Origin: Jatrophihabitans sp964252635
GTDB taxonomy: Bacteria; Actinomycetota; Actinomycetes; Mycobacteriales; Jatrophihabitantaceae
Length of the DNA: 64,000 nt
Assembly (NCBI RefSeq): GCF_964252635.1
Contig: NZ_CAXUNP010000014.1
Location: forward strand, 30,220-94,219
Reading direction: 5' to 3'
Positions 19,085 to 27,541 of the stretch are shown here, in pieces. Each line of letters begins with the position of its first letter. The stretch's first letter is position 1. A program made the translations under genes and the position numbers. The notes below the pieces were generated by a model. The model was not told the DNA's origin. It saw only the letters and a program-made list of their open reading frames with translations, and made no database searches.

Positions 19085-19123
19085 CAGGTCGTCCCCAGGA
19101 CAACGCCTCATAGGAAGGTCGAG

Positions 19124-19165
19124 CAGGTGGTGACCGGTCCGCGCGAGCGGACCGGTCACCGCCTG
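19124..19165 (+). terminator. long intercistronic hairpin between binding-protein and permease genes
   Basis: A perfect 14-bp stem, GGTGACCGGTCCGC (19129-19142) with GCGGACCGGTCACC (19147-19160), has a 4-nt loop. After one mismatch it is extended by CAGG/CCTG (19124-19127, 19162-19165). No T-run follows. It most likely acts as a partial terminator or 3'-end stabiliser that raises binding-protein output over the membrane parts. Confidence 0.75.
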
Positions 19166-19176
19166 TCACATCCCAG

Positions 19177-20181
19177 ATGATCCAATACGTCATTCGGCGA
19201 ATCCTCGGCGCGATCATCGTCGTGTTCGCGGTCAGCGTCGTCACGTTCCTGATCTTTCAGCTGGCCCCGGCGCTGGCGCACCGCTCGCCGGTGTACTACT
19301 ACGTCGGCAAGATCCCGCCGCAACCGGCACAGCTGAAACTGCTCGAGCATCGCTACGGGTTCGACCTGCCCATCTGGCGGCAGTACCTGCACTACGTCAA
19401 GGGCATCCTGTTCGGCCAGACCGTGTCCGACGGCAACTCGACGCTGCACTGCAGTGCCCCGTGCCTCGGGTACTCGTTCCGCCTCAACTCCTCGGTCAAC
19501 TCGCTGATCGGTCAGGCGCTGCCGGTGGACCTCAGCCTGGCCATCGGCGCGTCCGTGCTGTGGCTGGTCGGCGGCGTCACGGTCGGCACCATCTCCGGCC
19601 TCAAGCCCGGTTCGATCTTCGACCGCGTCGGCATGACGGCAGCGCTGACCGCGGTGTCGCTGCCCATCTTCTTCACCGGCCCGCTGCTGCTGCTGATCTT
19701 CGAGTACAAGCTGAAGTGGCTGCCCAACCTGGCCTACGCGTCCCTCACCGACGATCCGGTGCAGTGGTTCAAGAGCCTTCTTCTCCCGTGGATCGCCCTC
19801 GCGTTCCTGTTCGCCGCCCTCTACGCACGGCTGACCCGCGCGAACATGATGGAGACGATGGGCGAGGACTACATCCGCACGGCCCGGGCGAAGGGCCTGC
19901 CCCGGCGCACGGTCGTCGTGCGGCACGGGCTGCGCGCGGCGCTGACGCCGATCGTCACCATCTTCGGCATCGACATCGGCACCCTGATCGGTACCGCGGT
20001 CATCACCGAGACCGTCTTCAACCTGCACGGGCTCGGCTTCCTGCTCATCACCGCCATCCGCCAGTCCGACCTGCCCATCATCCTCGGCGTTACCCTGATC
20101 GCATCGATCGCGTTGGTCGTGGCCAACCTGATCGTCGACATCCTGTACGGGATCGTCGACCCGCGCGTGAGCTACACGTGA
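19177..20181 (+). CDS. oligopeptide/dipeptide ABC transporter permease (DppB/OppB type)
   Basis: 334 aa inner-membrane channel subunit, partner of the C-type permease 2 kb upstream. It starts MIQYVIRRILGAI, the classical DppB opening helix. A long periplasmic loop (about residues 35-115) holds a Cys pair (LHCSAPCLGYSF), then five helices follow. The EAA loop is EDYIRTARAKGLPRRTVVV (about 230-248) and the protein ends IVDILYGIVDPRVSY. The start ATG lies 12 bp after the intercistronic hairpin and has no clear Shine-Dalgarno. Confidence 0.92.
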   Translation: MIQYVIRRILGAIIVVFAVSVVTFLIFQLAPALAHRSPVYYYVGKIPPQPAQLKLLEHRYGFDLPIWRQYLHYVKGILFGQTVSDGNSTLHCSAPCLGYSFRLNSSVNSLIGQALPVDLSLAIGASVLWLVGGVTVGTISGLKPGSIFDRVGMTAALTAVSLPIFFTGPLLLLIFEYKLKWLPNLAYASLTDDPVQWFKSLLLPWIALAFLFAALYARLTRANMMETMGEDYIRTARAKGLPRRTVVVRHGLRAALTPIVTIFGIDIGTLIGTAVITETVFNLHGLGFLLITAIRQSDLPIILGVTLIASIALVVANLIVDILYGIVDPRVSYT

Positions 20182-20224
20182 TCAGACCGACACTGCACAC
20201 TGTGCTCAGAGGGGAGTGGTCAGC

Positions 20225-21292
20225 GTGAGTGCCGAGGCGGTCAGCGTCGAGACGGTCAACGAGGACGCACCCAAGTCCTTCTTGTCCGTGCGCGACCTCA
20301 GAGTGCACTTCCCGACCGGTGACGGGCTCGTCAAGAGTGTCGACGGCCTGACCTTCGACGTCGAGCGGGGCAAGGTCCTCGGCATCGTCGGCGAGTCCGG
20401 CTCCGGAAAGTCGGTCACCAGCCAGGCCATCATGGGCCTGCACAAGGGTTCCAAGGCGCAGATCAGCGGTGAGATCTGGTTCGACGGGCACGAGCTCGTC
20501 GCCGCCCGCGAGGAGGAGATTCGCCAGCTGCGCGGCTCCCAGATGGCGATGATCTTCCAGGACCCGCTGTCGTCGCTGCACCCGTTCTACAAGGTGGGCG
20601 TGCAGATCACCGAGGCTTACCGGGTGCACAACGACGTCTCGAAGGCGGTCGCGAAGCGGCGCACCCTGGAGATGCTCAGCCTGGTCGGCATCCCCAGCCC
20701 CGACCGCCGCTACGACGACTACCCGCACCAGTTCTCGGGTGGCATGCGGCAACGCGCCATGATCGCCATGGCGCTGGTGTGCAACCCCAGCCTGCTCATC
20801 GCCGACGAGCCCACCACGGCGCTCGACGTCACCGTGCAGGCGCAGATCCTGGAACTGCTCAAGCAGATGCAGCGGGAGTTCAACTCGGCCATCATCCTGA
20901 TCACCCACGACCTGGGTGTGGTCGCCGAGACTTGCGACGACGTGGTCGTCATGTACGGCGGGCAGTGCGTCGAGAAGGGCCCGGTGGGCGACTTGTTCTA
21001 CCGCCCCGAGATGCCCTACGCCTGGGGCCTGCTCGGGTCGATGCCGCGCATGGACCGCGACCGGCAGGACCGGCTGCGCCCCATCGCCGGCCAGCCGCCG
21101 TCGTTGATCCGCGTCCCGTCCGGGTGCGTGTTCAACCCGCGCTGCGTCTACAAGGACCGCGTCGAGGGCGACCGGTGCACCACCGAGCACCCCGACCTGC
21201 TGCCGACCAGCTCCGACCACCTCGTGCGTTGCCACATCGAGCCCGACGAGCGACGCACGATCTTCCGCGACGAGGTGTTTCCGACCCTATGA
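20225..21292 (+). CDS. peptide ABC transporter ATP-binding protein (DppD/OppD type)
   Basis: 355 aa cytoplasmic ATPase. Walker A GESGSGKS (about 57-64), Q-loop MIFQDPLSSLHPF, signature FSGGMRQRAMIAMAL, Walker B LLIADEPTTALDV and the H-loop THDLGVVAE are intact. The C-terminal oligopeptide_HPY domain shows the Cys-rich GCVFNPRCVYKD...C pattern. GTG 20225 is preferred over GTG 20216 because AGAGGGGAG ends 8 bp before it, while the earlier codon overlaps that site. It overlaps the next ATPase by ATGA. Confidence 0.92.
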   Translation: MSAEAVSVETVNEDAPKSFLSVRDLRVHFPTGDGLVKSVDGLTFDVERGKVLGIVGESGSGKSVTSQAIMGLHKGSKAQISGEIWFDGHELVAAREEEIRQLRGSQMAMIFQDPLSSLHPFYKVGVQITEAYRVHNDVSKAVAKRRTLEMLSLVGIPSPDRRYDDYPHQFSGGMRQRAMIAMALVCNPSLLIADEPTTALDVTVQAQILELLKQMQREFNSAIILITHDLGVVAETCDDVVVMYGGQCVEKGPVGDLFYRPEMPYAWGLLGSMPRMDRDRQDRLRPIAGQPPSLIRVPSGCVFNPRCVYKDRVEGDRCTTEHPDLLPTSSDHLVRCHIEPDERRTIFRDEVFPTL

Positions 21293-22449
21293 GCTCCATC
21301 GATCTGAGCAAGACCGACGACAAACGGTCGGTGGAGTCCTCCTCGGCGTCCGACGACTCCCTGCTCGTCGTCGAGCAGCTGCGCAAGCACTTCCCGATCA
21401 AGAAGGGCCTGGTGCTGTCCAGGCAGGTCGGTGCGGTGAAGGCGGTCGACGGCATCAGCCTGTCCGTCGACTCCGGCCAGACCCTCGGGCTGGTCGGGGA
21501 GTCCGGTTGTGGCAAGTCCACCGCCGGACGCACCATCGCCAAGCTGCTCGAGCCGACCGGCGGTTCGATCCGTTTCGACGGCCGCGACATCAGCAAGTTG
21601 CCGCGTGGGCAGATGCGGCCGCTGCGCCGTGACGTGCAGATGATCTTCCAGGACCCGTACTCGTCGCTGAACCCGCGGCACACGATCGGCACGATCGTCG
21701 GCGCCCCGTTCCGGATCCAGGACGTGAAGACCGAGCACGGCGTCAAGACCGCGGTGCAGGGCCTGATGGAGCGCGTGGGTCTCAACCCGGAGCACTACAA
21801 CCGCTACCCGCACGAGTTCTCCGGCGGTCAGCGCCAGCGCATCGGCATCGCCCGCGCGATCGCCCTGCAGCCCAAGCTGATCATCTGCGACGAGCCGGTG
21901 TCGGCACTCGACGTGTCGATCCAGGCCCAGGTCGTCAACCTGCTCGAGGACCTGCAGAGCGACTTCAACCTGGCCTACATCTTCGTTGCCCACGACCTGT
22001 CGGTGGTGCGGCACATCTCCGACCGCGTCGCGGTCATGTACCTCGGCAAGATCATGGAGCTCGCCGACCGCGACCAGCTGTATTCGGCGCCGCTGCACCC
22101 GTACACGCACGCGCTGATGTCGGCGGTCCCAGTGCCGGACCCGACCAAGGAGCAGGCGCGCCAGCGCATCCTGCTCAAGGGCGACCTGCCCAGCCCGATC
22201 AACCCGCCGTCCGGCTGCGTGTTCCACACCCGGTGCCCCCTGTACCGGGAGACGCTGAACGAGTCGCAGCAGGAGAAGTGCCGGACCGTCGAGCCGACCC
22301 TGGAGGAGCACAACCCGGGTCACTCGGTCTACTGCCACTTCCCGATCGCCCGCGCCGACGTCGCCGCGGCCGAGGACGAGGGCCTGCTCGAGACCGTCGA
22401 GAGCCCGGCCGGCGACGCCGACCTCCCCGGGGGCAAGCACGAGCTGTAA
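21289..22449 (+). CDS. peptide ABC transporter ATP-binding protein (DppF/OppF type)
   Basis: 386 aa second ATPase of the importer, forming a heterodimer with the preceding gene product. A 25-residue acidic/Ser-rich head precedes the ABC domain: Walker A GESGCGKST, Q-loop MIFQDPYSSLNPR, signature FSGGQRQRIGIARA, Walker B LIICDEPVSALDV and H-loop AHDLSVVRH. The HPY tail (SGCVFHTRCPLYRE...C) is present, then a disordered acidic C-terminus. It starts at an ATGA overlap, so the two ATPases are made in step. Last gene of the operon; mshB follows with its own promoter element. Confidence 0.93.
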   Translation: MSSIDLSKTDDKRSVESSSASDDSLLVVEQLRKHFPIKKGLVLSRQVGAVKAVDGISLSVDSGQTLGLVGESGCGKSTAGRTIAKLLEPTGGSIRFDGRDISKLPRGQMRPLRRDVQMIFQDPYSSLNPRHTIGTIVGAPFRIQDVKTEHGVKTAVQGLMERVGLNPEHYNRYPHEFSGGQRQRIGIARAIALQPKLIICDEPVSALDVSIQAQVVNLLEDLQSDFNLAYIFVAHDLSVVRHISDRVAVMYLGKIMELADRDQLYSAPLHPYTHALMSAVPVPDPTKEQARQRILLKGDLPSPINPPSGCVFHTRCPLYRETLNESQQEKCRTVEPTLEEHNPGHSVYCHFPIARADVAAAEDEGLLETVESPAGDADLPGGKHEL

Positions 22450-22472
22450 CCCGGACGACTAGCGTGTCGGAC

Positions 22473-23330
22473 GTGTCCGGCCGTCGGCTCCTCCTGGTGC
22501 ACGCTCACCCCGACGACGAGTCCATCACCACGGGTGCGGTCATGGCGCACTACGCGCAGCGCGGCGTGCGGGTCGTCCTGCTCACCTGCACCCTGGGTGA
22601 GGAGGGCGAGGTCCTGGTTCCGGCCCTGCAGGGTCTGGCCGCCGATCGCGCCGATCAGCTGGGCGGGTACCGCATCGCCGAACTGGGTGCGGCGATGGGG
22701 GCGCTGGGCGTGACCGACCATCGTTTCCTCGGCGGGGCCGGGCACTTCCGCGACAGCGGCATGGCGGGCTCGTCGGCCAACGCGCACCCCCGGGCGTTCT
22801 GCCGGGCCGACGGCGACGCGACGGTCTTCACCGAGGCCGTGGAGGCGGCCGCCGACGTCGTGCGCGAGGTGCGCCCGGACGCGGTCGTCACCTACGACCC
22901 GGACGGCGGTTACGGCCACCCCGACCACGTCATGGCTCATCGGGTGACGATGGCCGCGGTCGTCGCGGCGGCCGAGGGCGGGGCCGACGCGTGGTCGGTA
23001 CCGCGGGTGTTCTGGACCGCCGACCCCGACTCGGTGCTCGACCGGGACGTCGCCGCGCTCGCGGACCGTCCCGACGCGCCGTTCTCGGCCGATCGTGCCG
23101 CGCTGTCCTTCGGGGTTCCCGACCGGCTGGTGACCACCGTCGTCGACGCCGCGGACGGGCGGGACGCCAAGCGGTCGGCGCTGCTCGCCCACGCGACCCA
23201 GGTCAGCGTGTGGAGCGACTTCTACGCGCTCTCCAACGGCCTGGGCCGGCTGGTGTCGGGGACGGAGTACTTCCGGGCTGCGCCGGGCTACCCGGCGCCC
23301 CCGTCCGACCTGTTCGGCGACGTCGCGTGA
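22473..23330 (+). CDS. mshB: N-acetyl-1-D-myo-inositol-2-amino-2-deoxy-alpha-D-glucopyranoside deacetylase
   Basis: 285 aa zinc deacetylase that makes GlcN-Ins, the second step of mycothiol synthesis. Zinc motif AHPDDES at residues 11-17 and HPDH (YGHPDHVMAH, about 146-155) match MshB; TCTLGEEGEV and FLGGAGHFRDSGM are further MshB marks. TAGCGT (22460-22465) lies 7 bp before GTG 22473, so a leaderless start there is preferred; GTG 22464 would add three residues but falls inside the hexamer. The next gene overlaps by four bases (GTGA). Mycothiol replaces glutathione in actinobacteria, so the gene also marks the lineage. Confidence 0.94.
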   Translation: MSGRRLLLVHAHPDDESITTGAVMAHYAQRGVRVVLLTCTLGEEGEVLVPALQGLAADRADQLGGYRIAELGAAMGALGVTDHRFLGGAGHFRDSGMAGSSANAHPRAFCRADGDATVFTEAVEAAADVVREVRPDAVVTYDPDGGYGHPDHVMAHRVTMAAVVAAAEGGADAWSVPRVFWTADPDSVLDRDVAALADRPDAPFSADRAALSFGVPDRLVTTVVDAADGRDAKRSALLAHATQVSVWSDFYALSNGLGRLVSGTEYFRAAPGYPAPPSDLFGDVA

Positions 23331-23767
23331 CGGCCCCCACGAGCGCCCGGTCGGTCGGCCTGGTCGGCTGGCTCACCCTGCTGCTGTTGTGCGCCTCGGC
23401 GGCGCTGGCCGCCCTGCTGGAGTCGTTGTTCGTGCCGCTCTACGCAGGCGGCACGCTGGTGCCCGTCACCGTCCTCGCGACGATCGTGACCAACGTGGCC
23501 CTGCCGCTGCTGGCCCGCGCAGTGGTGCCCACCATGGGCGGTACCGTCGCACCATTCGTGGTGTGGCTCGTCGTGGTGATCGGGTTCGGGGTATTGACCC
23601 GGCCGGAGGGGGACGTGATCCTGCCCGGTGGCGACCCGCAGTGGGTGTCCTACGCGGTCCTGCTCGGCGGCGCGCTGGTCGGCACGATCACCGTGATCTC
23701 CAGCGTGCCGCGCGCGCCCGAGATGACCCGGCGCCAGCAGCACTACCGGCGGCCGCCTAGCCGGTGA
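23327..23767 (+). CDS. DUF6113-like small membrane protein
   Basis: 146 aa with four hydrophobic helices (about residues 11-33, 36-58, 63-85, 105-130) and a basic C-terminus (RRQQHYRRPPSR). A small four-helix protein directly downstream of mshB is conserved in actinobacteria (DUF6113, from memory). Function unknown; its coupling to mshB by a GTGA overlap suggests a mycothiol-related or simply conserved-operon role. Its 3' end overlaps the convergent DUF1269 gene by 11 bp. Confidence 0.8.
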   Translation: MTAPTSARSVGLVGWLTLLLLCASAALAALLESLFVPLYAGGTLVPVTVLATIVTNVALPLLARAVVPTMGGTVAPFVVWLVVVIGFGVLTRPEGDVILPGGDPQWVSYAVLLGGALVGTITVISSVPRAPEMTRRQQHYRRPPSR

Positions 23768-24297
23768 ACGGCTCGCGGTTGGCCTCGCGCAGCGCCTCCT
23801 GGACAGCGTTCACGGCCGCCGGCGGCAGGTCGGACTCGACCAGTTCCGCCTGCGGGAAGCGGGTGAGCTCGCGCTGCAGGTCGGCGACGGAGACGTGGCT
23901 GACGAGCAACGCGACCGCCGTGCGGCCCGGGGGCACCGCGTTGCGCAGCTCGTCGACGGTGGCGTCCCGGATGCCGGTGTCGCGCAGCTTCGCGAACAGG
24001 GCGCCGCCGCCCGCCGTCGCCGCGCCGACGACCAGGCCGCCTATCGGGCCGCCGAACAGCGTCCCGAGCAGCAGGCCCCACACGCCGGCGCCCAGCCCGG
24101 CCTGCGCCGGGGTGATGTCGGTGGGTCTCCCGCACGTGCGAGGTGCCGTCGGTGTCCCGCGTGACGATGACCGCGTCGTGGACCTGGAGGTCCTGGTCAC
24201 GGCCCAACCGGGCGGTGGCGAGCATGAACTCCTGCGCCCGGATCGGGTCGGCGAAGGAGATGACGAGCAGCCTGCTGTTGTCCGGGACCTCGGCCAT
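23757..24297 (-). pseudogene. DUF1269-family membrane protein, broken by a 1-nt frameshift
   Basis: Two reading frames together make one DUF1269 protein. The first (from ATG 24297) reads SRLLVISFADPIRAQEFMLA ... DGTSHVRET and then loses homology. The second continues TDITPAQAGLGAG with the Gly-rich membrane hairpin (LLLGTLFGGPIGGLVVGAA), then LVSHVSVADLQREL and a stop at 23757. Removing one base from the G-run at 24123-24125 restores a single frame of about 179 residues. So this is a recent mutation, a phase-variable run or a sequence error. TAGACT (24309-24304) lies 6 bp before the ATG and overlaps the stop codon of the upstream GNAT gene. Family function is unknown. Confidence 0.8.
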
Positions 24298-24306
24298 GGC
24301 TGAAGT

Positions 24307-25263
24307 CTAGGGGGCGGGCGACTCGGCTTCGCCGGACGGTTCGATGCGGTAGCGGTAGTCGTGGTGCACCCGGTAGCCCTGCCGGGCGTACAGGGCGAGC
24401 GCCGACTCGTTGTCGGCCTCGACCTGCAGGTAGCTGCGGGTGGCGCCCTGGTCGCGACCCCACGCCCACAGCGCCGCGGTCACTGCCGTGGCCAGCCCGC
24501 GCCGTCGGGCGTCCGGGGCCACCTCGACGCCGGCGACACCCAGCCAGCCGTCGTCGACGGACCCGCGCCCGATCGCGACCGTGTGGCCGCCCTCGCGCAC
24601 CGACGCGAACACCGCACGGTCGTGGCGGGTCAGCAACGCCCGGCCGGCCTCCCCGCCGCTGTCGCCGTCGCGGTAGAGCGCGAACCAGGCGTCATCGGGG
24701 GCGGCCTCCACTGCGACGTCCGTCACCTCCGCCGCCGGCGCCACGAGATGGTCGAGACGGCCGGTCATCAGGTGCGCCGGGGTCTCGATCGGCCACCACC
24801 GCTCGCCCAGTTCGGCGTCGAGCAGCCTGCGTGCCTCGGTGGGCACCGCGATGCGCAGCGGCAGGCCCCGGGCCGCGTACCAGTCGTGGGCCCGGGCCAG
24901 CGCCTCGTCGAGCGGCATGCCCGGTTGGCCGAGCGGCAGGACCGAGTTGGCCCGGCGCAGGAATCCGTGGTCGGCGCGCAGCACCCAGCCGCCGAGCTGC
25001 TCGGTCTCGGCGGCGCGGATGCCGCGCGCGGCGAGCCGTTCGAGCTCGAGCTCCTCGGCGGTCGACGCCACGACCGGCTTCGCCAGCGCGATGAGCTCCA
25101 GCGGGATCTCGACTAGGCCGCGGCGGGACTCGACCACCGCGGTCTGGGCGTCCAGCCCGACCAGGTCGCCGACCACATCGCCGAACAGCAGCCGGCCGTC
25201 AGGGGCACGTTCGACGACACGGCGCACGCTGACCCGACGCCCCACCCAGCTAGGCTCCACCAC
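24307..25263 (-). CDS. GNAT N-acetyltransferase with N-terminal regulatory domain
   Basis: 318 aa from GTG 25263. An N-terminal beta-rich domain of about 60 residues (VVERAPDGRLLFGDVVGDL) precedes a linker with GGWVLRADHGFLRRANSV, then a C-terminal GNAT domain with the acetyl-CoA loop RRRGLATAVTAALWAW (about residues 261-276) and NESALALYARQGY. Proteins of this shape are common in actinobacteria without known substrate. TAGTAT (25276-25271) lies 7 bp before GTG 25263; the ATG at 25272 would lie inside that hexamer. Divergent from fdxA, with 75 bp between starts. Confidence 0.85.
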   Translation of the reverse strand: MVEPSWVGRRVSVRRVVERAPDGRLLFGDVVGDLVGLDAQTAVVESRRGLVEIPLELIALAKPVVASTAEELELERLAARGIRAAETEQLGGWVLRADHGFLRRANSVLPLGQPGMPLDEALARAHDWYAARGLPLRIAVPTEARRLLDAELGERWWPIETPAHLMTGRLDHLVAPAAEVTDVAVEAAPDDAWFALYRDGDSGGEAGRALLTRHDRAVFASVREGGHTVAIGRGSVDDGWLGVAGVEVAPDARRRGLATAVTAALWAWGRDQGATRSYLQVEADNESALALYARQGYRVHHDYRYRIEPSGEAESPAP

Positions 25264-25338
25264 GGTCGGCATACTAGATCCCGTCCGACGACGCCTGGCC
25301 CGACCCAGCCCGACCCGCATGCCTTTCGGAGGAACGCA

Positions 25339-25665
25339 GTGACGTACGTAATCGCCGAGCCCTGTGTGGATCTGCTCGACAAGGCCTGCATCGAGGAGTG
25401 CCCCGTCGACTGCATCTACGAGGGCGGTCGGATGCTCTACATCCACCCCGACGAGTGCGTCGACTGCGGTGCGTGCGAGCCGGTGTGCCCCGTCGAGGCG
25501 ATCTTCTACGAGGACGACCTGCCGGAGAAGTGGCGCGACTACACCAAGGCGAACGTCGACTTCTTCGACGACCTGGGTTCGCCCGGCGGCGCGTCCAAGG
25601 TCGGCGCGACCGCGCACGACCCGCAGTGGATCAAGGATCTGCCGCCCGTCGAGCACGACGAGTAG
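25339..25665 (+). CDS. fdxA: 7Fe ferredoxin [3Fe-4S][4Fe-4S]
   Basis: 108 aa electron carrier. The N-terminal cluster motif CVDLLDKACIEECPVDC (from Cys9) lacks one Cys of the usual 4Fe set (Asp/Leu-Leu-Asp spacing), as in FdxA/FdxC proteins with a 3Fe-4S centre. CVDCGACEPVCP holds the 4Fe-4S ligands. The acidic tail (DDLGSPGGASKVG) is family-typical. GTG 25339 follows a strong GGAGG at 7 bp. In M. tuberculosis fdxC precedes a DapC-type aminotransferase; here the next gene is convergent, and the aminotransferase sits at 49.6 kb. Electron partner (a cytochrome P450 or a reductase) not identifiable here. Confidence 0.95.
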   Translation: MTYVIAEPCVDLLDKACIEECPVDCIYEGGRMLYIHPDECVDCGACEPVCPVEAIFYEDDLPEKWRDYTKANVDFFDDLGSPGGASKVGATAHDPQWIKDLPPVEHDE

Positions 25666-25705
25666 GCACAGCGGGCACGACGAATTGGCACAGCGCGTGG
25701 GAGCG

Positions 25706-26539
25706 TTACTTCTTCAGCTCGTGCATCGTCGCGACGACCGCCGCGGACCCCGCTGACGACGTCTTCCAGCCCTTCGAGCGCTTCCAGGTACGGCCGGCGT
25801 AGTCGACCTGGTCGATCCCGAGCCGGTCACTGTTCGCCACGAACCACGCCGCCGTCTGCCAGTGCGCGCCGGGCACGGTGACCGTCCGTCCGCGCGCCAC
25901 CGGGGTGGTGATGCCCAGCTGCTTGCCGACCTGCTGCGCCACGGTGGTGGCAGCCGCGACCTTCGTCGGGGCGTCGAAGCTGCAGGTGATGTCGGCGGCG
26001 CGACGGCCCTGCAGCGCCGTGGCCAGGGCCGTGGCCTCGCTCTCGTGCTGGGCGTAGGCACTGCCGTCGGCCGAGATCTGCACGGCCTGGATCGCGTCGG
26101 CAGGGGCCATCGTCTGCCAGTCCTGAACCTTGACCAGTGCGGCCAGGAACTCGCGCGTCGCCTCACCGACGTCGGTGAGCGCCGCCGCCTTGCCGCCGCC
26201 CCAACCCTGCGAGGGCCGCTGCTGCAGCACGCCGACAGAGTCACGGTCGCCGTCGCCGGGCGCGAGGTTGCGCAGCTTGCTCTCCTGCAGGCCCGCCATG
26301 AGCACCAGCACCGACGCGCGGAACGGCAGCGGGCTGCGGAAGTCGGTCACCGAGCCGATCATGGTGGACGCGACGGCGGCCTGGTCGGGGTCGAGGTCGT
26401 AGCCCTGCACGGTGCAGACGTCGGCGGTGAAGTGCGACTTGGCCGTGCGCACGAGCCGCGGGACCCACACCACGGCGAGCACGACCACGACCACCGCGAC
26501 GAAGACGGTGACGGTCAGCCGGGTACGTCTGCTCGCCAT
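25706..26539 (-). CDS. membrane-anchored lysozyme-like/transglycosylase-like protein, function unproven
   Basis: 277 aa. One N-terminal transmembrane helix (about 8-27), then an extracellular alpha-helical domain with LMAGLQESKLRNL (about 80-92) and GDRDSVGVLQQRPSQGWG (about 95-113). This E-S-K-L...Q-Q-R-P-S-Q-G-W-G pattern is common in actinobacterial secreted proteins and resembles the active-site region of lysozyme-like muramidases (Glu as catalytic acid), so peptidoglycan cleavage is possible. It ends with a Lys-rich tail. The start lies 3 bp after the dapD stop, so the two are in one operon: diaminopimelate synthesis together with a wall-directed protein. Confidence 0.75.
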   Translation of the reverse strand: MASRRTRLTVTVFVAVVVVVLAVVWVPRLVRTAKSHFTADVCTVQGYDLDPDQAAVASTMIGSVTDFRSPLPFRASVLVLMAGLQESKLRNLAPGDGDRDSVGVLQQRPSQGWGGGKAAALTDVGEATREFLAALVKVQDWQTMAPADAIQAVQISADGSAYAQHESEATALATALQGRRAADITCSFDAPTKVAAATTVAQQVGKQLGITTPVARGRTVTVPGAHWQTAAWFVANSDRLGIDQVDYAGRTWKRSKGWKTSSAGSAAVVATMHELKK

Positions 26540-26542
26540 CGG

Positions 26543-27490
26543 TCAGTCGTTGGCGTGCAGGGCCGCGTTGAGCGTGAACGCCCCGGCGCGCGGACGTGCC
26601 TCCAGCACGCCAGAGGCGGAGTTGGTCCAGAACTGCAGCCCGGACTGACCCGACAGCTCCAGAGCCTTGACGACCCGGCCGTCGGGCAGCGTCACCTTCG
26701 AGCCGGCCGTGACATAGGTGCCCGCCGCGACCACGCAGTCGTCGCCGAGGGAGATGCCGATGCCGGCGTTCGCGCCGATGAGGCAGCGCTTGCCGACCGA
26801 GATCACCTGCGTGCCACCACCGGACAGCGTGCCCATGATCGAGGCGCCACCGCCGACGTCGGAACCGTCGTCGACGACCACGCCGGCCGAGATGCGTCCC
26901 TCGACCATCGAGGCGCCCAGCGTGCCGGCGTTGTAGTTGCAGAAGCCCTCGTGCATGACGGTGGTGCCCTCGGCGAGGTGGGCACCGAGCCGGACGCGGT
27001 CGGCGTCGGCGATGCGCACGCCGGTGGGCAGCACGTAGTCGGTCATGCGGGGGAACTTGTCGACGCCGAGCACCTGCACCGGCCCCTTGCGTCGCAGGCT
27101 GATGCGCGTCTGCTCGAAACCCTCGGGCGGGCACGGGCCGAGCGTGGTCCACACGTTGTTGGGCAGCACCCCGAACACCCCGTCCAGGTTCACCTCGCGG
27201 GGCCGGACGAGGCGGTGCGACAGCAGGTGCAGGCGCAGGTAGGCGTCCGAGGTGTCCGCCGGGGCGGCGTCGAGGTCGATCTCGCACACGGTGATGTCGA
27301 GGCGCACCTGGCGCTCGGAGGCGGCCTCCTGCGTGCCGGTCAACGCCGCCAGGTCGTGGGGTGCGGCGGCATCGGCGGGCTGGGCGCCCAGCGCCGGCTC
27401 GGGGTACCAGGTGTCCAGGACGCGCCCGGTGGCCGGCCCCCCGGTCACGGTCGTGGCCAGGCCGTAGCCCCAGGCCCTGCGCTCAGTCAT
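26543..27490 (-). CDS. dapD: 2,3,4,5-tetrahydropyridine-2,6-dicarboxylate N-succinyltransferase
   Basis: 315 aa cytoplasmic enzyme that succinylates tetrahydrodipicolinate, in the diaminopimelate/lysine pathway. The C-terminal left-handed beta helix is seen in hexapeptide repeats (VRLGAHLAEGTTVMHEGF, GGGASIMGTLSGGG, CLIGANAGIGISLGDD), and the actinobacterial N-terminal domain is present. Met-His-Glu-Gly (TVMHEG) matches the active site region. TACTCT (27502-27497) lies 6 bp before the ATG and there is no Shine-Dalgarno. Divergent from dapE with 51 bp between the starts, so two pathway genes share a control region. Confidence 0.95.
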   Translation of the reverse strand: MTERRAWGYGLATTVTGGPATGRVLDTWYPEPALGAQPADAAAPHDLAALTGTQEAASERQVRLDITVCEIDLDAAPADTSDAYLRLHLLSHRLVRPREVNLDGVFGVLPNNVWTTLGPCPPEGFEQTRISLRRKGPVQVLGVDKFPRMTDYVLPTGVRIADADRVRLGAHLAEGTTVMHEGFCNYNAGTLGASMVEGRISAGVVVDDGSDVGGGASIMGTLSGGGTQVISVGKRCLIGANAGIGISLGDDCVVAAGTYVTAGSKVTLPDGRVVKALELSGQSGLQFWTNSASGVLEARPRAGAFTLNAALHAND

Positions 27491-27541
27491 CCGGCCAGAG
27501 TAGACAAGCCTCCACGGCGGGCACCGGTAGCGTTCAGCGTC

